Shown in pieces: positions 9,499 to 19,185 of a DNA stretch of 26,716 nt (within the stretch, counting starts at the first letter, position 1; every line of letters begins with the position of its first letter). This stretch comes from Mucidula mucida (lineage: Eukaryota > Basidiomycota > Agaricomycetes > Agaricales > Physalacriaceae). The stretch spans positions 1 to 26,716 of the forward strand of contig JADNYV010000467.1 of NCBI GenBank assembly GCA_015501055.1, given 5' to 3'. The position numbers and the translations under genes were made by a program. A model generated the notes under the pieces. That model was not told the origin of the DNA. It saw only the letters and a program-made list of their open reading frames with translations, and ran no database searches.

Positions 9499-9828
9499 GG
9501 TCGACGACGATAAGGTCAAGGTTAGAAAGAAAGGCCTAGAAATTGCAAATCGCACGTTATATTTTTTCAAATCGCGTTGTTCGGCCGTCAGTTCGAATAG
9601 CCGATGCCGAATTGGCAAATATCCCTTTCTGGCGGATTTACAGGGTAAATCCAATGAACGTGACCGTATTTTGCACGAAAGTGGAGGTCTGGAAGTTTCG
9701 CGAAGCGATGGGACGCGTTCTAGGCCGCGGCGACCAGGATGAACAGATACGCACGATTATTAGGGTCAACTGTCAATCTGAGGCACCCAAATTGGTCAAA
9801 GTACATTTATTCATCCACCTTCTTCGCT
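9499..9828 (-). promoter_or_regulatory. Probable peroxiredoxin promoter region
   Basis: The 330 bp between the peroxiredoxin start and the stop of the next gene upstream on the same strand must hold the promoter. On the minus strand a TATA-like AATATAA lies at 9557-9563, about 60 bp before the start codon. No stress-response element was identified by eye. A plus-strand open frame here has no protein features I recognise. Confidence 0.45.
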
Positions 9829-11779
9829 TTATTTGCCTAAGGCCGTCCTGACGCTATTGTGTAGAGTGTAGCCATCGTCCTAGATCAAGCGATTAGTGCC
9901 ACACAGACCGGTGTGTTACAGAACGACATACCTGATCCAATGACCACGTAAAACAACCTCCCATACCAGAACTCTTCGCAAACTTAGCTTTGTCGGATAA
10001 ACTGTGCGTATCATCGTACGAAACCACAGTCGTTTTCGAAACATTGAACAAGAACTAAAGGAGTCGTTCATTAACATCAAATGAAACCTGCGAAAAGGTA
10101 CTTACTGGCGTATCGCTGCAATCATCCCAACCTATCTATCATCAGTGGATGCCCCGACGGAAGAAGACAGATAACACCGACTCGAAGTAAACCCATTTGA
10201 ACCAATATATACCCCTCCCTGCTTCTTCACCGCTCCGGCTTTCACCAACTGTCCGAAAGCCACCTGTTGTCCCCACCACTGGCTTAGATCGCCCGCAATA
10301 TCTAGGCCTCTCATACTAGCAGGACTACGCAGATGAGCGGCGTCCATGTCAGGCGCAAAGCTTCCTGACAGCTTAGTCGCCGAGCTCCGCGACACATACC
10401 CATATAGGGCTAACCCTAAAAGCATCTTCGAGGGGGGCATGCCCGCCTTGGACCACTGAGCGAGTGCGGCGACCGCGTTCGACTCAGGTTGGCGAGACGT
10501 ACCACACTGGTTTCCTGAAACCTGATTTAGAGGACGCGAAATTCAATGATTAGGGTACAGACCCAAAGGTGCATTGGGACCTGGAGTCGACGACGAGCCG
10601 TTCACGTCATAGTTCCTGCCAACAAATTAGAGAATGTTTCCCAGCAGCATGCATATACGTACATGATGTTAATATATGTCATCTGCGTGGCGTATGCAGA
10701 GACGTTCGTTAACGGCGTACCACTGGGCCCAAGCCATGGTTGATGCGCGACCGCTGCACTGATAATCTTCGACCACCCGAGTGCGCTCCTGAGACTTTTG
10801 AGGAAGCTGAGGAAGTTGGCCGAGTCCGCGTAAGAGTAGGGATTTCCAGAGCCGGGCGAATTGGGGTATTCCTGGTAGCAGATTAGTATGTATGTACTAA
10901 TGGTAATCAAAAGGAAGCCTACCCAGTCGATATCGATGCCATCAAGATCATAGCTATTCACGGCGTCAACAAGGGCACCGACAAGCTTACCACGGTTAGA
11001 CGCGCTACTCATTGAGTGAGAAAACCAGTAACTGCCGCCCCATCCACCTGCATATATGCGTCAGAAATGATCGTCATTGAGTGGAGACAAGGCTCATACC
11101 GATGGACAGAACAATCTTTGTGGCATGACCGCTCCTTCTAGCTGCAGAGACCAGTGTCTGAAGGGTTGCCTGACTCCCGACATCCCAGCTGATCGACGCG
11201 GACGAATTCGGTGTCACAAACGCAAAGAACAGGATATCAAACTTGCTGAACTCAAGGCTCGCTGGTGGGTGCGTGCTCGCCGCCCAATCAGGGTAGTACG
11301 CTCCTGCAACCAAGGTCGAGAGCGAGGAGGCAGGCTGACTGGCGAGATTGGCTTCAAGCTTGCAGATCATCGCAGGGGTAATGTGTTCGTCGTCGTCGCT
11401 GAGGAATGACAGAAGGACGTGCGAGTCTCGATAGTGTGTCGAGCAAAGTAAAGCGTTGATATACGCGAGCAGTCCTGTCTTGCGGCTGGCGATGAGCTCG
11501 TCGTCGACCCATGCCGAGGGCACGACCACATGAGCAAGGCTCTTCTTGGGCGGGAGCTGGTAGGATCGCCTAGAGACGCGTGCAATTCGACAAACTGCGT
11601 TTCATAGTCAGCATTGGCAGATGTGCACACGGCGATGGCGAGCATACCTGCGAATACCGCCTGAGCACCTCATACCGGCTGCCGTCGTCGAGCGTGACGT
11701 CGACGGCGTACAAGATGTGCGGATCCGGCGTCGAGGACGTCGTGTGCTTGTCGATGGCGACGCTGGTGATGGTGGCCAT
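9829..11779 (-). CDS. PX domain-GH18 chitinase fusion protein (one frameshift)
   Basis: GH18 enzymes cleave chitin beta-1,4 bonds; PX domains bind membrane phosphoinositides. Nine exons: 11648-11779, 11100-11594, 10923-11047, 10663-10871, 10563-10615, 10182-10514, 10106-10131, 9932-10054, 9829-9879, all with GT-AG introns, about 515 residues. The PX part spans about residues 6-110: RRYSQFVELH, a proline-lysine loop LPPKK, RKTGLLAYINALL and LLSFLS. A linker of about 30 residues leads, in the same exon, into GH18 (VAGAYYPDW on). GH18 landmarks are SIGGWGGSYW, DGIDIDWEYP (245-252, acid Glu252 first in exon 4), MNYDVNG, GLALYGY, WDDCSDTP and FTWSLDQDDG, so the active site looks complete. No signal peptide is visible. 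One base seems missing near 11559-11566 between LGD and YQLPPKK, so the PX part is out of frame unless this is a sequence error. Confidence 0.85.
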
Positions 11780-12609
11780 GAAGGTAAGAAAGAAAGCCAC
11801 ACTCCTGGACTCCTCTGCAGGACGAGTATGTGGCGGCGATCAGAGCACGTGCTCGCGTCGATTGACAGCTGCCAATGCCATGGAGGATCTTAATAAAGAC
11901 GGCGTCCTTCATTCATACTTTTCAATTGAACGAATCTTGAAGTTGGTTTGTCGTGCTACATAGTCCACTCCAGCAGACCTGGCCAAATTGTAGGACGCCA
12001 TACCGCTTATTGTGGCATCCCATCTTACAGCTAGCCCCAGGGAATCTACGATTGCAGCATTGAATACACAAGGCGATTGTGGTGGCGGTGGGTAAGACGA
12101 CAATTTTCGGGCCACGTGGATGCCCGTCTCCCACGCGCTTATCCACCCGTGCCGTGCATTGTGGGCTGCCATTGTGTGGAGAAGACGACAAGCTGTCGAA
12201 GACAATACCTCAGGAGGTATGACGCGGCAGTACGCGCCATGAACTTGCTGCCATCCGTTCGAGATATCTCTTCGTTGGATTGAATCGGGCGACCACGAAG
12301 CGACTACAAAAGTCGCAGAGGGTCTCACGGTGAAGCTCGACTGCGCGTGCAGGAGTGATCTATGTGGCAGCACTGGTACCCTTTCGAACGTGGTACTTGA
12401 TTTTCAGAATGTTCGACTCGTAGCCTTATTTGCAAAGGAAGAGTACTTAGCAAACGAGAAACGCTCTTTTACTAGATACTGTACATGCGCTGAACATTCC
12501 TTCTTATCGTTGACTAGAACTTGAAAAGAGCGATCAGTGATTGTTAATACATATCCCAATCTAACTCAATTTTGACCTAGTCATTGTTTGCATCAGCGTC
12601 AAGTCTTCG
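11780..12609. other. Intergenic region with an unrecognised open frame
   Basis: This lies between the start of the PX-GH18 gene and the end of the BTB gene, both on the minus strand. A minus-strand frame is open from about 12373 to 11909, but its first ATG comes late and the sequence matches no family I know, so I do not call a gene. The PX-GH18 promoter should be in the first few hundred bases; no clear TATA box was found near it. Confidence 0.4.
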
Positions 12610-13581
12610 CTATGAAACAGCGACGTATACCTTGTTGATGGCGTCCTGCACTCCGGCGTCAATCACTCGGCACACATCCAAAACAGCAGAAGATTGCAGA
12701 TCTGCTGAATCTTCTGCTGAGAACTGCGCCCTGCGAGCAGTTTCTCCAGCGTCCAAAGCGGCCACCACCAACGACTCGTTGCACGTAACGGCTCTTCCAG
12801 GACAGTTTCTCGATCTGTCGCGTGCATTTTCAACTAGCCTCTCCACCCAACTGGGTACGGAAGCCCAAGGAGAATCCGAGCCGTCTGAATAGCGACAAGC
12901 TAGATTACCTTTGCCGAAGAAGTCTTTCATCAGATTCGTAAGTCTCGTCATATCATGGCTAGATCCCAGCGGGACAGCCAATTTGAGGTGACTGCCAATG
13001 GGCGGAGAAAACGCTTGCTCGACCGCATCGGAACATTGCGTGTAATATTTCAAGAGCACATGGTAGTCCATGCCCGTGATGTTGCGCAGTTCCGCAGAGC
13101 TCTGCCAGTCACGAAGCGGGATAGAGAGGATCGCTCTCGCAGCGGCCCGCGCTATATCACCCCAGCGACAGCGGCAGGCGATGGCGAATATCCTGAGCGG
13201 CTGGGTCTTCGCCAAATCCAAAAACACGATAGTGCTCTTCCAGCGCTTCTTCGCGTCCTCCATCATATACTTCTGCAACGCATCCAGCACCGGCATATCG
13301 ACGATGATCTCGGAAGGCGCTGTATCCACCGGATAACACAATCGGAGCACGGCGCACATAGTACGGCAATCCTCTGACGCCCTGTATACCGGAAGACCTT
13401 CGTGGGTCTCATCGGGAAGGCTATCGCCTAGAAGGTTGGCGAAGAATTGGGAGGCGTAGATAAGGAATGCTTTCACGACGTAGAGGTGTGTGCCATCGGA
13501 AGTAATGATGACGAGGTCGGCTCGTTCAGAGGAGTCGAACGGCTTTGGGGCAGGAGGGGCCTTGGGAGTGCGACTGGCCAT
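12610..13581 (-). CDS. BTB/POZ domain protein
   Basis: A single open frame of 323 residues starts at 13581. After a proline-rich N-terminus (SRTPKAPPAPKPFDSS) comes a BTB fold: ADLVIITSDGTHLYVVK, FLIYASQFFANLL, then a predicted helical part with DALQKYMMEDAKKRW and FAIACRCRWGDIARAA. BTB domains mediate dimerisation and often recruit targets to cullin-3 ubiquitin ligases; agaricomycetes have expanded families of such BTB proteins of about this length. The C-terminal third has no recognised domain. The 3' end is uncertain: GVQDAINKV is followed by a GTATAC that could be an intron donor. Relics of paralogues lie at 14459-14977 and 17045-17140. Confidence 0.85.
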   Translation of the reverse strand: MASRTPKAPPAPKPFDSSERADLVIITSDGTHLYVVKAFLIYASQFFANLLGDSLPDETHEGLPVYRASEDCRTMCAVLRLCYPVDTAPSEIIVDMPVLDALQKYMMEDAKKRWKSTIVFLDLAKTQPLRIFAIACRCRWGDIARAAARAILSIPLRDWQSSAELRNITGMDYHVLLKYYTQCSDAVEQAFSPPIGSHLKLAVPLGSSHDMTRLTNLMKDFFGKGNLACRYSDGSDSPWASVPSWVERLVENARDRSRNCPGRAVTCNESLVVAALDAGETARRAQFSAEDSADLQSSAVLDVCRVIDAGVQDAINKVYVAVS

Positions 13582-14094
13582 CGACGTCGTGGTGGTTCAG
13601 AGGAAGGATGGGAGCGGGCGCATATCGGTGGACATGAGGCTTCGTGTGAATGTCGACATTACGGGAGGAGTCATGGGTCAAGCCGAGGGAGAAGCGAACA
13701 CTATGCAAAGATAGACGTTCTTGAACCCATTTAGTGGCTCCCAACGATGTGCGCATGACATACGTTCGAGACATGGAAATGCGGACGGAGCCCAGTGTCA
13801 TTCGGCAGTACTTGCGGTTCTAGGGAATTAGGTCAGTCAACAAAACACATATCGGAAGACGAAAACGTTCGAAACGTACAGAGCAAGTGCGCTCTCAGAC
13901 GAGGCTTGATAGTGACCGCATTGACAGTTTCATGTTGCTGTTGCGCCACACATCATCAACATCATCATTACAGATCCGCTGAGTTGTATGGACGCTGGTC
14001 GAAGATCTCAAGACGCTCAAAATGGAAATCAATAGTCGTATATAAATAGCTGTAGCATTTGATACTGGACTCATAGGCGACATAGCATACTGTA
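13582..14094. other. Upstream region of BTB gene
   Basis: No gene was seen. The first 80 bp or so (13582-13660) match, in inverted orientation, the 75 bp preceding the BTB fragment at 17045, including CCTCTGAACCACCAC and ACGTCGATGG. The duplication therefore included the proximal promoter or 5' UTR. The rest is unassigned. Confidence 0.55.
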
Positions 14095-14338
14095 CTGTAG
14101 TGTTTTGACCGCAAATTCACATAACGGGTCACGGGGGTCTTTGAAGTGAAGCTATATATACATCATAATGGGTCACGGACCACTTTGGTCAGGCACGAGC
14201 CTCCAAATAAGGAAATTTCAGGTCCCGCTATAAGCGGAACTGTCCAAAAAAGGCAATTTAAGGGTCTGTGAAGCTGTTCGCTGTAACTTCAGACCATAAT
14301 GGGTCACAGGCTGTGAAGTTACGGTCGAAACACTACAG
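14095..14338. mobile_element. TA-flanked MITE, 244 bp
   Basis: Terminal inverted repeats of about 27 bp with three mismatches start CTGTAGTGTTTTGACCG (14095) and end CGGTCGAAACACTACAG (14338). Each end abuts TA (14093-14094 and 14339-14340), the duplication expected of Tc1/mariner-type insertion. GGGTCAC recurs three times inside (14126, 14170, 14301), twice within CATAATGGGTCAC. No ORF of transposase type is present. The superfamily is inferred only from the TA flanks. Confidence 0.75.
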
Positions 14339-14458
14339 TATACCTGTCCAACACTAGAACAAAGAACGTTAGTAATTCCCGCTTTGAGCGCGTAATATTA
14401 GACGTACATAGCAAAAAGAAAAGGCGGAATCCGCGTTCGAAGAGTCAGAAGTCCAATT

Positions 14459-14977
14459 TCAGTTCGACCTATAGATTGAGGTATGTAGGTCAATGAGAAA
14501 CACGAGCTGTACGACATTGCAAACTTTTTTAATGACCGCTTGTAATCCTTTGTTCATAACACGGACAATCTGCCATACCTCCTGCACGGAAGATTCCTTA
14601 CAGGCTTTTCCTGCGGCAAGTACAGCTCCGCCGATGAGTTCGTCAGATGTAATGTTCGCTCCGGGAGAGTCTCTGAGGCGTACGCGCACCTAGAGAACAA
14701 AATCCTCAAGCCACTTATGCCCAGAGAATACACTGATTGTTACATCGCCTATTATATGCAACCAAATATAACTTTTTGAACACTGGCACGAAGATGTCCA
14801 GAGCGGATCAGTGAGCAATGGACGGTCCCCGGCATGAATTGTCAGAGCGGCTTCATGAACAGTGAGAGTGAGGGCGTCAACACTCGCTCGAGAACATTCC
14901 AGGAAATACTGCTGAAGAAAGTGATAGTCCATGCCAGTCGAATAGTCATTGATACGCGAAGGAATAACAAGAGGCAT
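14459..14977 (-). pseudogene. Decayed BTB-family paralogue, 3' part
   Basis: The minus strand carries TGMDYHFLQQYFLECSRA, matching ITGMDYHVLLKYYTQCSDA of the intact BTB gene next door. Further on, WLEDFVL-stop-VRVRLRDSPG aligns residue for residue with WVERLVENARDRSRNCPG, so the TAG near 14690 is an in-frame nonsense codon. The end, GLQAVIKKV, matches GVQDAINKV. The N-terminal BTB fold was not found upstream; the sequence around 15044-15270 (AYIVAVASDAHNLC) is only weakly similar. It is best read as a truncated tandem copy. Confidence 0.72.
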
Positions 14978-15299
14978 GTCCTCTCAAAAGACCGCATTCA
15001 GCACCGTCCTGGCTACTTTGGAAAGAAGTTGTTGTTTCACATTTCAGTATCTACTCACCCCGCATTGATATCGCTGATCTGTCTTACCACCACACGCACG
15101 TCGGAAAACGAGATCCCGACCGTTGGCAACTCGTCTTCCGGTATAAGAACCCCGCGGCCACTGGTTGGAACTGTCAACGAAATGCATGTTCAAAAGGCAG
15201 ATGGAGACGTAGCTACACAAATTGTGGGCATCAGAGGCAACTGCGACAATATAAGCTCGCCATACCATGAAATGTCTGATAGAACTTGAACAATGGAAG

Positions 15300-16969
15300 A
15301 AATTGGTTTGAGACAGATCTCTTTGGTCTCCAAGCAGAAAGATGGATGAGGCAGTATATGATTATGAACTGAAATGAAAAGTGAGATGACTATAGCCGTG
15401 TTCAAGGTGAGTCACTGACTGTCTTTCGGTAAACAAAGGATCTGTTTATCCGATACTTTGCTGGCCCATCACCAATCTATGGGACACGGCGGCGATTTGA
15501 GATTCGTTGGGGTGAGGTATCCGATAAAGAAAAGGCTCGATAAACATGACAGCGATGTTTACTGGAGGCATACAACCGGACTGCGGTTGATGGCCTCAAG
15601 GATGGGGGAAAATAGGCTTATCCACGTTGCTCGGCGACGATGTGGTCGATGAAAGACGCTGCATCCGCGAATCCTGCTAACTCATTGTGAGCCCGAAGCT
15701 AGCAGGTAGACAAGTGCAGACACGCACCAGGATATAACGGTTTTTCTTGGACCCGTGCTAGCACACGACCTTGAAGATAATAGCGTCCTGCAGACCATCC
15801 TCGTTGTGTGACCCAGTAGTACGGCAACATTTGACGGGGAAAACAAGCAAGCCAATGTGCACGCCAGTCAGTAATTCCCGGTTCTATTCGAGCCCATCAT
15901 CGACGGTTTACAAAGTCAATCCATGCATTTACGGATGCCAAGCAAGGTATTGTAGGCCCTTCTGACCGTGGGGGTTGCAGGCGAAGTGCGGGACGCTGTG
16001 TCAACCCAAGGAATTAAAGGCAACTGCTTGCTTTTCCCGCGTAGAAACCATGTGTTCCGGGACTCTGGCTTTGTAAAAGGGCAGCTTAACACTTTACAAC
16101 TTCTGATGCGCGCGCAGGTTTTTGAAGCAGACATATGCATTCAACACAGTTGATGGATGGAAGCCAAAGACGGACGCCTTACATAAGCCAAGTCCTCTAT
16201 GCATTTGTCCATGACTGGTCCATCATCATGCAACTATGTACGACACGCTGGGCGCAGGAAAAATCTGATAGTAGTTGCCTCGCGCGTCCGGTACAGGCCA
16301 AGTGATACCTATTTGCTCTGGGGCACTTTCTTCAGTTGGGAAAGAAAACAGTAAGCGATTTCTGTTCAAGCATGTTTTCTGAATCCTCTTCTCAACTTTA
16401 ACCTGAAATAAAAAGTGATTTGATTCAGGAACAGGTTTAACTTCAGGACGGCAACTCAGTCGCTGATCACTTGTTTGTAATAGCTCTGTCTCTGAGGTCA
16501 TTCGCAGACCGACTGCCCCTCTATATGGTACTTGGAACCACTATCAACTATGAAGTTCAGAAGTGTCTGCCACTCCCACGTCTCGCATGGACCAAGGTCA
16601 CCTTCATTCCAAGCAGGGGCACGGGTATTCAAGTGAACAGGAGGATTGTCGGTCCCCTACACAAATACGCCCTTCGAAGCTTTCAGTAGAATCCTCTTCT
16701 TTGACCTGATATCCGGACATGCTCGCCTACTTTTCTTCATGGCAACTGGGGTCATAGGTGTACATCAATGATATCTTCTATATTCACTACTCAACTTAAG
16801 ATAGGCCAGTGTTATTTGTCTAGGTGTACCAATTATGATTGATCTTTTGCTTCACCTTGTGGAATTCGTGTCATCTGTGCTCTCGTCACTAATGTTGCAT
16901 TACTTTTATATGACAGTGCGCGCGCAAGGTTGGCATTGGTCACTAGTTCTTTGCACGCTGGTGTCGTAA
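15300..16969. other. No gene recognised
   Basis: This 1.7-kb stretch has only short open frames on both strands without recognisable domains. Near 15765-15805 the minus strand reads GLQDAIIFKV followed by a stop, similar to the BTB gene's GVQDAINKV, and might be the tail of a third BTB relic. I found no RNA gene or clear repeat. Confidence 0.4.
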
Positions 16970-17044
16970 CAATGGCTCACATGATGTCTCGTGTCCATTG
17001 ATAGGTGCCCGCTTCCATCCATCCTCTGAACCACCACAACGTCG

Positions 17045-17140
17045 ATGGCTAGTTGCACTCCCAAGGCCCCTCCTGCCCCAAAGCCCTTTGACTCCTCTGA
17101 CCGAGCGGACCTCGTCATCCTTACTTCCGATGGCACACAT
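17045..17140 (+). pseudogene. N-terminus of BTB paralogue cut by retrotransposon C
   Basis: From ATG 17045 the plus strand encodes 32 residues nearly identical to the start of the BTB gene at 13581: MASCTPKAPPAPKPF, then DSSDRADLVILTSDGTH. The next base, 17141, is the first base of an LTR, so copy C inserted after codon 32, at the start of the BTB fold. About 75 bp upstream also match the 5' flank of the intact gene. The rest of the gene is not on the far side of C within the window. CACAT (17136-17140) is the expected left target duplication; its partner is not visible. Confidence 0.9.
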
Positions 17141-17668
17141 TGTTAGCGACTGACTAAGCCACGAGACTCAACCAGGTACCACAGCAAGAACTGAGAGAGA
17201 AAGCGTTCGCGTTTGTAAGACTAGGCTAGGCCAGGTGTATAAACGGGATCGGAACTAAAGTACAATGATACTACACTACTGCTTATATACTAGTAAGTCT
17301 GTGTTTGAGACTCCTTGTCCATACGCGTTTCCACTAGGGATGCTCCACGCCCTTGACCCAGTGTGGTATGCTACTAGTCCGTGAAACCATTAAATACGAG
17401 TGGTAACTGCATGTAAGTAATAATACTGAAACAACCATGTGTGCTACGAGTGTCGGCGGTGTGTATACAATAGGGAGTCCATGAGGTATCGGCATGTATG
17501 ATATCATCCATGTGTTGAGTGTGTGTCCGACATGAGTACGGCTTCGGTAATGAAAAGGAGTATGATCGGTGACGAAACAGATGATGAAACAGTCCGTTGG
17601 TTGATAAGACAAGCCCCCCGATAAGATATGATAAGATTGAAAATGTGAAAATATGGCAATTCATAACA
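17141..17668 (-). repeat. 3' LTR of copy C
   Basis: The 528-bp LTR lies in reverse orientation, from TGTTAGCGACTG (17141) to AATTCATAACA (17668), next to a pyrimidine tract TCACCCCCTCCTTA that is the polypurine tract on the coding strand. It differs from the 5' LTR by only scattered changes, which suggests a fairly recent insertion. A percent identity was not computed. Confidence 0.93.
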
Positions 17669-17679
17669 TCACCCCCTCC

Positions 17680-19185
17680 TTAAGGCGCAAGTTCCATTCT
17701 GCGCCAGAGTCGCTCTATGAGGGCCGCAGAGGGTAGTGTGACGTCAAGGGGTTTGGTGTCAGGCAGTGGCATGGGTCGGAATAAATGTGATGGGAATTGC
17801 GACATGGGGACTTCAATGTGAGCAAGCGCAGGTGGCTTCGGCTTATTCGGGTACTGCTGGTGGAAATCGCAAATAGCTTTGTCGGCATTCTTGAGATTGC
17901 ATGCCGGTTCCCATGTCTGTTCGTATGTGCCATAACCCTTCCAGTGAACCTTGTATTGAAAACCCCCGCGGTACTTCCGGGAATTAACCACTTTCTCAAC
18001 CTCCCATTCCGGTTCGGCGCCTTCCAGCACAGGTGGTGGACGCGTGTCTCGAGGTTGCGTTGGAAATTGCGGCTCGTGGTAAGGCGTCAACAGGGCCTCA
18101 TTGAACACAGGATGAATGCTTTTCCACGTATGAGGAATCTGGAGCTTGTAAGAGCTTGTCCCAACTTTCTTGATCACTTTGAACGGCCCAAAGCGCTTGT
18201 CATCGAGCTTCTTCATTGGTCGGTCCGTACTGAGATTTGTCCCTTCCAGCCATACTTTGTCGCCTTCCTTGTACTCCACTGCCTCTGTCTGTTTCCTGTC
18301 ATAAAACCGTTTCATGTCCTAATTGGCCATCTTCAATGCCGACCCCACTTTGTCCCATGTTTTCCTCATGCTGTCGGCAAACTCCTGCGCAGTCTCATTT
18401 CTCAATGCTGTTTTCGGGGCGGTGCCTTTGTAGGGGTGTCTGCCCATGTCTGCGAAGAACGGAGTGACTTTGGTTGCCGAGTGTACCCGATCATTGTAAA
18501 CAAATTCGGCAGAGGGTAGCCATTTGTGCCAGTCGTTCTGATGGTAGTTGACAAATAACCGTAAGAAATGTTCTATCTCTTGGTTCAGCCGTTCCGTTTG
18601 CCCATTTGCCTGTGGATGATACGCTGTTGTAAAGTTTCCTTGTATGCCCAACAACCGGTACAACTCCTTCATAAAACGCGAGTGGTATTGTGGACCACGA
18701 TCATGTATCATCTGGCGTGGCATCCCATGTATGGGGAAAATGCGATCTCGGTAGATGCGGGCCATGCCTTCTGACGTCAGAGTGGTGTGTGTCGGTATGA
18801 TGCATAATCGCTTTGTGAAATGGTCCACAAACGTGCTGATCACGTTGTATCCTCCCAATTCCGGCAGCTCTCCAATCATGTCCGTCCCTACTATCTCCCA
18901 TGGCTCGCTTGGCACATCAATAGGATGAAGAGGTGCAGCCGGCTTTGTGCGATGTGACTTGGTGACCTGGCATTTTTGACACCCTTCCACGTATTCCCGG
19001 ACGTCTCGGCTGATTCCTGGCCACCAATAGGTGCGTGTAATCAACTCAAGAGTCTTGTACCGTCCGGATGCCCTGCAAGCTGTGCGTCGTGGTGCATTCC
19101 AATAACTCTTCCCCGCAATTCCTTGTCCTTTGGTATGTAAATACGGTCTTTCCACATAATAAGTCCATTTTCCTTCTCTTCCCAT
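17680..19185 (-). pseudogene. Integrase with chromodomain of copy C
   Basis: The integrase inserts the cDNA into the genome. Visible parts: zinc-binding residues ending in GCQKCQVTKSH (about 18970); catalytic Asp in VGTDMIGELPE (about 18870) and in MIHDRGPQYHS (about 18700); Glu in GQTERLNQEIEHF (about 18580); the GPY/F-like module RFGPFKVIKKVG (about 18170-18200); and the chromodomain EVEKVVNSRKYRGGFQYKVH with HWKGYG and QTWEPACNL (about 17880-18010). The frame ends MELAP-stop at 17680. A TAG at about 18318 splits it (MAN-stop-DMKRFYD), where copies A and B read MAKEDMKRFYD. Another frame change lies near 19060-19080. No functional product is expected. Confidence 0.92.

Noticed and set aside
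9543..9851. 102-codon plus-strand frame upstream of the peroxiredoxin
   Set aside because: It overlaps the last exon of the PX-GH18 gene and the peroxiredoxin promoter and has no recognisable domain.
11909..12373. 154-codon minus-strand frame between the BTB and PX-GH18 genes
   Set aside because: The first ATG comes well into the frame, there are no recognisable motifs, and no splice or promoter context supports a gene.
17797..18519. 240-codon open frame on the plus strand
   Set aside because: It lies entirely antisense to the integrase/chromodomain of copy C and has no recognisable domain; similar antisense frames recur in the other copies.
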